The translations under genes were made by a program, and so were the position numbers. Shown here in pieces: positions 57,301 through 62,792 of a DNA stretch of 64,000 nucleotides. The stretch comes from Veillonella sp. T11011-6 (GTDB taxonomy: Bacteria > Bacillota > Negativicutes > Veillonellales > Veillonellaceae): the NCBI RefSeq assembly GCF_002959755.1, contig NZ_PPCW01000004.1:1-64000 (forward strand), given 5' to 3'. The notes under the pieces are model-generated. The model was not told where the DNA came from. It did no database searches and saw only the letters and a program-made list of their open reading frames with translations. Numbering within the stretch: the first letter of the stretch is position 1; every line of letters starts with the position of its first letter.

Positions 57301-57856
57301 GACCTTTTTCACCAACTGTAATAACACCTTTTTGTACATTATAGCCTGTAACACTACCATTATTAATTATTGGATTACCTGTTGTGAGTGTAGCGCTACT
57401 TGCATTAATAAATGTGCCATTATTAACAGAAATACCATTAGGGTTGGCAACGATAACATGTGCCTTATTACCGGCTACTTCAAGAGCACCATTCATAGAA
57501 GTAGAGCCTGTACCAGTTACTTCATTTAAAATTGTATTAGCCGTTGGGCCTACTAAATTAGGGTTCCCCATAATATAGCCTGCAAGCTCTGTATTTACAG
57601 GTCGATTCGCATTATTTAAAATAAGCCCCTTTTCGTCTACATTAAAAGCATTATATTGGTTATGTGATAACCCTTTATCATTAGGCGTATTAATATTAAC
57701 GACAGTCATGCCATTTCTAGCTTCTTCTATTTTGGGTCCTAATTTACCTTGATCAGGTACAACAGGATTAGCAAGGGCCAGAGGAATCCATGGTGCAGAG
57801 TTAGTCGCTAACAATGCAGCAAAGATAGCCATTGCCGTATGCTTTCTTATATTCAT
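51377..57856 (-). CDS. cdiA: Large two-partner-secretion effector (FhaB/CdiA-like)
   Basis: 2159 residues from ATG 57856 after AAGGAGAG. A signal peptide (about 1-30, ending near LALANP) precedes a TPS secretion domain with the conserved NPNL (about 98) and NPNGI (about 142) motifs. A long beta-helical repeat region follows (about 250-1550), with many V-GRDV and A-DVTL style repeats. A pretoxin-like segment (VGGVVNKASGENANAGSAVA, near 1715) precedes a variable C-terminus. That C-terminus has a YD-like middle (VYHAADGNTYKDTGEYDSLG), a Lys/Asn/Ser-rich linker (about 2020-2058) and a last ~100-residue compact basic domain with GGDWKKIYDHGKDINGNDIE. The terminal domain is the probable toxin; its activity is not recognised. 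Secreted through the partner encoded upstream. Adhesin-only function is possible. Confidence 0.88.
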   Translation of the reverse strand: MNIRKHTAMAIFAALLATNSAPWIPLALANPVVPDQGKLGPKIEEARNGMTVVNINTPNDKGLSHNQYNAFNVDEKGLILNNANRPVNTELAGYIMGNPNLVGPTANTILNEVTGTGSTSMNGALEVAGNKAHVIVANPNGISVNNGTFINASSATLTTGNPIINNGSVTGYNVQKGVITVGEKGLNASKTARTDMLAEAVKLNGKVWAQDAQVVTGKNDISVDATGKVTNTHKTGESSQVGLDVAAIGGMYANSMYLVGTNEGFGVNNQGVVSAQNKLTIDSTGKLQNTGTIATTDANITTKSLEQMNKGKLYVDTAKITTDSVIQTGNATTKEAPVMIAQKDLSIATKSIVNTDGSVIKAEGKLQLGKTMDEKGTVSGKMDSVVNTASTIEFGQGGALLAKSVDNKNGGITLKRVAVEGKEHVKNEVAPSGSIKRYQLSEERIYGHDDEIPKDKVVVHSSENLQLSINGKHHDSWTKYEYDRTREVDAVDTSNPGRIISGGNLHVDVDHMVNEASQISAAGDITGTVGHYEQSNPKGNEYITEEGTATSYSRHHKKGWDTTNIREAKYKNTKVNPKDVPVAVYGGHVENSKSDTTVDASLLNSMSQLSTNPNTSYVIETDPNFTNRRNFLSSDYVLSRLKLDPMNIQKRLGDGYYEQQLVMQEIMRQTGKSRLQSGLSAEEQYRQLMDAGISVTKSQSIVLGRGLTEAEQKNLKEDVVLLVSKSVVLPDGKTETVLVPTLYLAPNTKRVEGGANLQAQSINLSVDTMHNSGSIVADKDVTLTGNSIHNDNGLIKGNTATVTANDEVRNTQGTIMGNDTVSVYAKKDVVNEGGTITQTNTAGSTKVVAGRDVINKGLQYEAGNSKVEWNSSNNRRETITGVDQGRIGGAGQTIVVAGRDVSMEAGIVSSDVNTTVTAGRNVTMKAMNATHELEEHRFDKGKSGGGHSQTTQSHDLVKAQSSIGSSVEGKNVSIVASDAVQLEGSQVLAADKVHVSGNTVALNTAKANSTVNHVYLDKKKSLVKRESTNAVDDVTSTSVTGSTLSGKTVTITSAQDVTGQSAQIMGENAVSITAGGKVELGADKSITDGSSVYRHKKSGLLGGAGIGFSIGKEKHNIDEANHEEDTVRSTIASTKGTVNIKANDTVHLTSADIVAKEGAVLDGSAVTLDGNVDRNHMTHDERYKKSGLTVSLGGAIANTLTNTTRTIKQAGGRDDKRLAALELNEARKQLQDGYEAVDAALHGEKIRDAVTGKVDKVDGKAKRGAKNIDDAINLSVSIGSTSRKQGQVVDTNTYQGGTLVSDSEVQIKARDAQKSGIGLTGETVEATNLVLDSASDINLEAGKNTVDVNNTYKSSGWSVGAGISLTGGGLLDINASGHMARQNGDTHQESYVPTKIKAVELAQLKAKRDTNIIGSTVSGKKVEVDTGRDLHIKSLQDVDNFKEHSKSAGFSVSSKPNFKNPTGSINASVGRIDSKWKSVTEQAGLYAGEEGYDVNVGNNTTLEGAVIKSDAPKAKNKLTTKSLEMKDIKNEAEYTYSNNGIGYNYYGSKKKLEEMKTKDKKGYDKIYNNIGLVPNLGVGSKGKASSTTQSAISDGILTVDGKEIDTKTINTNTENTLYQLDKIFDKKKIEERQELARLFSKNAFEQLHNWQPTTKDGKIAKSIAHGIIGEVAARMAGNTPGSGFKATMTNELLIDEIKKVAKYDPALAQWLSATVGGVVNKASGENANAGSAVASYATKWNEDLVWNSGVSNTISSLASVGKGAYGLAKNASPALIAGNLVSTPLVTGAGEPTTFDENIMANIPGTAFYRGKITSGVEAGGTLMERVDDSSIETGEAPVYSGPWAITVSYPGTSLRVQENYNLDSGFQPINVYHAADGNTYKDTGEYDSLGRRYFRGISTSGATIFTGRVIGPDGTDNWVDIGSDGNSPFSRLQNISTGQVVHSTHTEGDAIFVDNPNDNLVFNTHTNSFQSTLTGKTISTTVALHYADERLSPESSFTIDEIRAGSPLPDGIHFANKYQDKSKAKSISEENSKKNLDNLNRNSNNKNKNDNKSNTNLSSGLYSVNDRIKKVYNSLKELKSLPKGFKSYQKDKLNIKNEDGLGKQLKEDVGGDWKKIYDHGKDINGNDIEIHYFQNRNGQIFNPKIKRINGESVNRKLE

Positions 57857-57921
57857 ATTACTCTCCTTTTCTAGTACTAACATTCACAATTTAATTGTAT
57901 GGCTGCACTAGATTACAACAC

Positions 57922-59619
57922 TTAAAATTGATAGCTACCTCTAAAGGCCCACACACGCGTATCTGTATCAAAACCTTCTGGTTTCTTAATTGGTGTTCCT
58001 AATGATACATCATAGTTTACATCGTCACCAACCATACCACGTACACCAAGTACACCACCAATTAAGGTATTACCTAATTGTGTTTCTGTAGATGGCCCCC
58101 ATACATGGCCAATATCTATACCCACATATGGAGTAATTTGTTGTTTTCTAAATGGTAACGCCCACTCGTTTTGTACGTAATAGCCAGAGTCGCCTCTTAA
58201 TGTTTCTTCTCCACTAAAACCTCGTACAGAATAGCGCCCACCAATACTAAATTGATCGGTGCCGAATAGACGTTGATCTGTGAACTGGCTTCTAAAACGC
58301 ATCGTATATGTACCTTGCTTATGGCCCATACGAACACCGGTTTGAACTTGACCTTCTAAGCCTGCCATTTTATATAGTGTAGTAGGATTATCTGACAAGC
58401 CTTCCCAACTCCGTACTTGAGCACCCAATCCATTAATACCTTGTCGATAGAATAGATAAACATCGGATACAGTATTCCCACTATATTGACGATGAGATAA
58501 ACCAACTTCAACAGCTGTTGTATGTTGCTCTTGTACACCAAGCTCTACATCATCTAAATAATTATGACGCTCCTTATGAATGACTTTAGCTACAGCCGAA
58601 GTCTTAGAGCGACTTGTTCTATTTAATACTTGCTCTACTGCAAATTCTGTGCCTTGCGTAGTGCCAGAAGAACGAAATGCATTTGGCATGAATACTAATT
58701 GGTTATAACTATACTTATACGTTGAAATACGATACGTACGATTTCTGTCAGGAACGGAATAGCTAACCGCATATTGTTTTGACCCATGTCCATCATCATG
58801 ATGACTGATGTCTTTTGTAAAGCTAGTGGTTAATACGTCATTGAGTCCTGCTAATTGACTGAAAGATAAAAATACAGCACCTTGATACGTCCCTGTTGAT
58901 TTATTTCCAGAATTATCTAGCATCAAAGATCCGTGTACAAATCCTTTTTGCTCAACGGTAAGCTTAACAATAGAATGTAATGGTTTTGTACCTGGCTCTA
59001 TAGTCATCTTAATATCTTGACCTGGTACATTACGCATTTGGTCAATCCCTTGCTCTAATGCTTGTCGACGTAATACGTACCCCGGTCTTACAGGAAAGGC
59101 ACTACGCCAATTAGTGCGTGCTTTAGGATTTGTAAGAACAATATCCTCTACATAACCAGGCATAATTTCAAAAGTGAGTGTACCAGACTGTAAATCTTGA
59201 TTTGGCACAACTACTTGACTCGTAATGTACCCATCAGATAACAGTTGCTCTTGTAATTCCTTTTGTAAAAACTGAATACCCTCTGTTCCAATGCGATTAT
59301 GGTTATATACCTGCAATCGATTTTTATATTTTTGAAGCACTGGTTCTGAGGAGGTTACTACGATATGCTCTATTGCAAATGATGTACTCTCCTTAGGTAA
59401 TGACTTCATTGGTGTTTTATCTAAACCTGTATAAGCAGATTCTGAACGCGACGAAGCGGCCCCAGTCATTGGTGCTTCTACACGTTGGCGTAATGAAGCA
59501 TCGGCTCGGGCCGCTTCTTGTTGTATAAATGGGTTTGATACTTCTGCCGCAAAACTAGGCATCGTACCGAATGTGGTCAGCAAGCTAACACAACCTGCTG
59601 CAATACATACAACTCTCAT
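57922..59619 (-). CDS. cdiB: Two-partner-secretion outer-membrane transporter (FhaC/CdiB-like)
   Basis: 565 residues. It has a signal peptide (VVCIAAGCVSLLTTFGTMPSFAAEV), an N-terminal plug-linker, and POTRA-type domains (about 75-235; LQVYNHNRIGTEGIQFLQKELQEQLLSDGYITSQVVVPNQDLQSGTLTFEIMPGYVEDIVL). A ShlB-type 16-strand barrel follows, ending in Phe. The signature loop is RYSVRGFSGEETLRGDSGYY (VRGF motif). It exports the adjacent CdiA-like protein; the two genes are 65 nt apart in one operon. It shows directly that the host has an outer membrane. AAAGGAGAGG ribosome site. Confidence 0.93.
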   Translation of the reverse strand: MRVVCIAAGCVSLLTTFGTMPSFAAEVSNPFIQQEAARADASLRQRVEAPMTGAASSRSESAYTGLDKTPMKSLPKESTSFAIEHIVVTSSEPVLQKYKNRLQVYNHNRIGTEGIQFLQKELQEQLLSDGYITSQVVVPNQDLQSGTLTFEIMPGYVEDIVLTNPKARTNWRSAFPVRPGYVLRRQALEQGIDQMRNVPGQDIKMTIEPGTKPLHSIVKLTVEQKGFVHGSLMLDNSGNKSTGTYQGAVFLSFSQLAGLNDVLTTSFTKDISHHDDGHGSKQYAVSYSVPDRNRTYRISTYKYSYNQLVFMPNAFRSSGTTQGTEFAVEQVLNRTSRSKTSAVAKVIHKERHNYLDDVELGVQEQHTTAVEVGLSHRQYSGNTVSDVYLFYRQGINGLGAQVRSWEGLSDNPTTLYKMAGLEGQVQTGVRMGHKQGTYTMRFRSQFTDQRLFGTDQFSIGGRYSVRGFSGEETLRGDSGYYVQNEWALPFRKQQITPYVGIDIGHVWGPSTETQLGNTLIGGVLGVRGMVGDDVNYDVSLGTPIKKPEGFDTDTRVWAFRGSYQF

Positions 59620-59647
59620 TAATTCCTCTCCTTTCGTTATAAGGTAA

Positions 59648-59677
59648 ATTATATATTAAATTGTCTTTTTCTTGCAA
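59648..59677 (-). promoter_or_regulatory. Promoter of the cdiBA-like operon
   Basis: On the minus strand: TTGCAA (59672-59677), 18-bp spacer, TATAAT (59648-59653). The -35 touches the inverted repeat at 59676-59706. The transcript leader would be about 20 nt. Confidence 0.75.
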
Positions 59678-59706
59678 CAAAATATTAAATATTTTAATAT
59701 TTTGTT
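59676..59706. promoter_or_regulatory. Perfect inverted repeat at the cdiB promoter, candidate operator
   Basis: AACAAAATATTA (59676-59687), 7-bp spacer, TAATATTTTGTT (59695-59706): two perfect 12-bp arms overlapping the edge of the -35 element. The rest of the 310-bp region upstream of cdiB is AT-rich and noncoding, apart from the terminator at 59878-59911. A binding protein is not identified; the XRE-family gene 2.6 kb upstream is one candidate. Confidence 0.6.
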
Positions 59707-59877
59707 TATATTTTGGGTGTTCTAATATTATTAAAGAATTAAAATACTATTCAGAAGAAGAGATACTCCATTTAGACTCAAGTTTTTACGCTTCCACAAT
59801 ATTTCAAGTTTAAAAGTAAATATAGAGACGTTGATAATAAAGCCTATACAAAGCTAATAAACCAAAACTCAAAAAAA

Positions 59878-59911
59878 TTCCAAGTCCTAACTATATTGTT
59901 AGAACTTGGAA
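59878..59911 (-). terminator. Terminator of the small membrane-protein cluster
   Basis: A 14-bp stem with one mismatch (TTCCAAGTTCTAAC / GTTAGGACTTGGAA on the minus strand), 6-nt loop, then TTTTTTTGAGTTTT. It insulates the cluster from cdiB. Confidence 0.9.
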
Positions 59912-59929
59912 TCTTAAATTATACTGTTA

Positions 59930-60424
59930 TCAAAAAGAAATTCGGCTACCTTGTGATTTAAACCTTCCAGGCACTTCTGACAATTTCTTATATATATCAA
60001 ATGTTTCAGATGGACCTAAACTTTCAATCGGTTGTAATATCATATTATCACCGTAATACCGTTGTTGTAATCTAGTAAAATTATTTATAGTTTCAACATC
60101 TTCTGGATTTAAATAATATACAATAATTGTATTGCTCTCTTGATTGATAATAACATATACATCATCATTCATCGCATAAATTTTATCATTAATAATATCC
60201 ATCGAAATACCTTTGTTAATAAGATAAACACTATAGGCCTTATCAAAAATTGTATTGTATCTGCTATCAACTACATACCGATACTGTAAATCATGATATA
60301 ACCAACCCCCACCTATAAAGAGAAATAGACCAAAAGTAATTACCAATACCTTTGATAGCTGCAGTAAACTCTTTAAAAAATCTATTATTTTATTCATATT
60401 TATATAATTGTAATATTTCTCCAT
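59930..60424 (-). CDS. Small single-span membrane protein A, function unknown
   Basis: About 164 residues if started at the ATG at 60424; a TTG seven codons upstream and an internal ATG nine codons later are alternatives. A short basic N-terminus, one span (about 28-46, VITFGLFLFIGGGWLY), then a ~110-residue domain probably outside the cytosol, with DDVYVIINQESNTIIVYYLNPEDVETI. No recognised family. Last gene of a run of four similar-size, similar-topology genes, directly before a terminator. AT-rich. Confidence 0.6.
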   Translation of the reverse strand: MEKYYNYINMNKIIDFLKSLLQLSKVLVITFGLFLFIGGGWLYHDLQYRYVVDSRYNTIFDKAYSVYLINKGISMDIINDKIYAMNDDVYVIINQESNTIIVYYLNPEDVETINNFTRLQQRYYGDNMILQPIESLGPSETFDIYKKLSEVPGRFKSQGSRISF

Positions 60425-60475
60425 AAGCTCACTATAATATAACAACCTACAAAAGCTTTTATCCCTAATAATGAA

Positions 60476-60907
60476 TTATAAATGCAATATTTCTAACCAA
60501 TTATTACGTGCTAACACTACAATATATCCATCATTCTCTGAATTCTTTGTTACATATACTCTATATGATTCATTTTCATATACATAAAGAGACTTAGTTT
60601 GGTCAATTAACTCCCACTCCCCACTTATAGGTTTTATTGATTCTATATCTTTATGTAGTGAATCCTTCGTTATGTTTATTGATACTCCTATAGATAATAG
60701 ATTTCTTCTGTTCGAATCATATACATCTCCATCAATTATATAGTGTTCCCGTGGAAAAGCTGCATTTAAAGCTTGTGTCAATTCCATTCTAGACTGCTCA
60801 ACAGTATCATTAAACAAAAACTTATAGCCTAATCCACAAATTAGCCATAAACTAAAACAGCCTAGAAATATGTACCAAACAATGGAATAAATTGTTCTAT
60901 ATTTCAT
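60476..60907 (-). CDS. Small single-span membrane protein B, function unknown
   Basis: 143 residues with one N-terminal span (about 8-28, IVWYIFLGCFSLWLICGLGY), then a ~110-residue extracytosolic domain (MELTQALNAAFPREHYIIDGDVYDSNRRNLLSIG). The domain's closing strands (YRVYVTKNSENDGYIVVLARN) resemble those of protein D (NIYLELFKESGSDKVTLILQRR), suggesting distant paralogy. Ribosome site AGAGGG at long spacing. No family recognised. Confidence 0.62.
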   Translation of the reverse strand: MKYRTIYSIVWYIFLGCFSLWLICGLGYKFLFNDTVEQSRMELTQALNAAFPREHYIIDGDVYDSNRRNLLSIGVSINITKDSLHKDIESIKPISGEWELIDQTKSLYVYENESYRVYVTKNSENDGYIVVLARNNWLEILHL

Positions 60908-60966
60908 ACTTAAAAGCCCTCTATGTTACCTATATACTAGTTCTATCTAGCAGAGTAGCTAGAGAA

Positions 60967-61455
60967 TTAAAGATATTCCCAGTTACCACTTTCAATTAAA
61001 CGCCGATATCTTGTAGGTACATTCTCATAACCATCTATTAACTTTATTCTTCCAATAAAATCATCATATTGTTTTTCATCCATATTAAATTTAAGATTTA
61101 CAAATATATAGTGATCTAAATATCCATCATAAATAATATATTTTTGTTGAACATGGTCTACTTGGCCAATGAAAATTTGATGATTTTTAATTGATTTGTA
61201 AATATGATAATTATCTGATTCTAAGGAGTTTATCAGTTTATATGACTTTATACCAGATGCTATTCTAATCATCTGTCTATAATCATATAATACGCCTTCA
61301 TTATTTAACTGAACTAAATAATCGGGCTTTATACCAACCACACTTCCTAATTCAGCATGAAAAAAACAGGAATTCACTAGAAAATAGATTCCAATTAAAA
61401 ACAGCGAAAAAATATTTCCTAATATGCTAATTATTAGTAATCGCTTTTTCCACAT
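60967..61455 (-). CDS. Small single-span membrane protein C, function unknown
   Basis: 162 residues. Basic start MWKKRLL, one span (about 7-27, IISILGNIFSLFLIGIYFLV), then a ~130-residue domain rich in Tyr, Ile and Asp (YHIYKSIKNHQIFIGQVDHVQQKYIIYDGYLDHYIFVNLKFN). No motif identifies a family. Same strand and spacing class (60-85 nt) as its neighbours, so one operon is likely. Confidence 0.62.
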   Translation of the reverse strand: MWKKRLLIISILGNIFSLFLIGIYFLVNSCFFHAELGSVVGIKPDYLVQLNNEGVLYDYRQMIRIASGIKSYKLINSLESDNYHIYKSIKNHQIFIGQVDHVQQKYIIYDGYLDHYIFVNLKFNMDEKQYDDFIGRIKLIDGYENVPTRYRRLIESGNWEYL

Positions 61456-61538
61456 CTGCTAATTTACCTCTACTTTCATTCAGAATTCTACATATATATT
61501 AGTTATTACGCTATCAGAACTTTGCTGCCTATACTAAA

Positions 61539-61967
61539 TCAATTTCTTCTTTGTAATATTAAAGTCACTTTATCAGAGCCACTTTCTTTAAACAATTCGA
61601 GATAAATATTAGTATCATAATCATGACCAACTATTCGATTCTTACTTATTTCATTCCATCCTATATTTTGTTTAGAAAGTATCCCCTTAACATCGTTAAT
61701 TGTAAGAGAGTCATAAATAATTTTAAGATTATTATTTTGATAAGCTCTACCAGACGCATAATATTCTTCACTTACTTTTTTAAAAGATATATCTTCTAAT
61801 TTTTGCTCGTATAATTGAAGGCTTTGCATTTGCTCCGGCCTTTTAATATATGCATTTAAAGAAACAAGGCCCATTAGTAGGAATCCAAATAAGACAAAAC
61901 CAATATAAAATTTAACCGTAAAAGGTGCTCGATTCAATATAGATTTTACACCGCTCCATACCTTCAT
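61539..61967 (-). CDS. Small single-span membrane protein D, function unknown
   Basis: 142 residues with a strong ATAGGAGA ribosome site. A cytosolic lead of about 18 residues, one span (about 19-38, FYIGFVLFGFLLMGLVSLNAY), then a ~100-residue domain with SGRAYQNNNLKIIYDSLTINDVKGILSKQN. Weakly similar to protein B in its last third. It is the promoter-proximal gene of the four. No family recognised. Confidence 0.62.
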   Translation of the reverse strand: MKVWSGVKSILNRAPFTVKFYIGFVLFGFLLMGLVSLNAYIKRPEQMQSLQLYEQKLEDISFKKVSEEYYASGRAYQNNNLKIIYDSLTINDVKGILSKQNIGWNEISKNRIVGHDYDTNIYLELFKESGSDKVTLILQRRN

Positions 61968-62269
61968 AATGTCTCCTATAAGACCAGTAAATATTTAATC
62001 CACTTCTATATCTCAATTATATATTAAACTAACTTATATCACCAACGAATATTTTAACATTATTATCTTTTATTTATTTTTATATTTAACCTTAATAAAG
62101 AATACTAAAGCTTGAGCTCGGTCATTTATATTATGATAATACAAAAGCACCATCTAATAAGGAATCTCTTACATATCGTATAGAATCCCAAATAGATGGT
62201 GCTTTTATTGTTCTAATTAAGTTGCGCTAATAAACATGTGCCACTCAATCTACAAAGTAGTATATTAAA
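61968..62269. other. Intergenic region upstream of the four-gene cluster
   Basis: 302 bp, AT-rich, with no credible reading frame. It holds the bidirectional terminator of the XRE gene at 62143-62206, and presumably the promoter of the membrane-protein cluster at 61985-62100, where no consensus -35/-10 pair stands out. Confidence 0.5.
62143..62206. terminator. Bidirectional terminator after the XRE gene
   Basis: A perfect 14-bp stem (AAAAGCACCATCTA / TAGATGGTGCTTTT) with a long apical part that can fold further. Confidence 0.85.
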
Positions 62270-62731
62270 CTACTTTATATTCCGTCGTGCCGCTAAACTA
62301 CCAGCGCTGCTCGCTAGGCCAGCCCGATTGATATGTGGGTTCCCATGTTTGTACGTTTTTGGCTTGCTACTTTTATCTTCTACCTTTGATTTCTCAAATT
62401 TAGTAAATAGATTATCTAGCTCGCGCAAGAGCGCACGTTTTTGTGAGTCTTTCAACTCGAATACTTCACCTTTATATGCGATGTATTTATTTTTGAGTAC
62501 AGGACTGAGATCATAGATGGGCTCGTGTTGTTCTCCATTTACATCTAGCAGCTCATCCAAGGTCAATCCATAATAGCGAGACAGGGCACAGAGTGTATCT
62601 AAATCTGGTTCGCGATACCCTGTTTCGTAATTTGAAAGTGCCGCATTACTAATACCTACGGCCTTTGCTACTTCGATTTGGCTTTTGCCCATGCGCACGC
62701 GAGCACGCTTTAAGTTCTTATAAAACTGCAT
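62270..62731 (-). CDS. XRE-family helix-turn-helix regulator
   Basis: 153 residues from ATG 62731, eight nt after an AGG core; GTG and ATG codons slightly upstream overlap that site. The lambda-repressor-like helix-turn-helix (about 5-60) reads LKRARVRMGKSQIEVAKAVGISNAALSNYETGYREPDLDTLCALSRYYGLTLDELL. The C-terminal half has a helical segment (FELKDSQKRALLRELDNLFTKFEKSK) and a basic low-complexity tail. No peptidase or ligand-binding domain. It lies between hemL and the CDI-associated cluster; a regulatory link to either is only a positional guess. Confidence 0.88.
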   Translation of the reverse strand: MQFYKNLKRARVRMGKSQIEVAKAVGISNAALSNYETGYREPDLDTLCALSRYYGLTLDELLDVNGEQHEPIYDLSPVLKNKYIAYKGEVFELKDSQKRALLRELDNLFTKFEKSKVEDKSSKPKTYKHGNPHINRAGLASSAGSLAARRNIK

Positions 62732-62792
62732 GTTCATCACCTACATCGATACATAAACAACTACAAACTATATATTTTACAATAATGTATCA

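Noticed and set aside
51500-57600. CRISPR array or tandem DNA repeats within the cdiA-like gene
   Set aside because: The repetition is at protein level (beta-helix repeats) with diverged DNA; there are no regularly spaced identical repeats. No CRISPR array was seen anywhere in the window.
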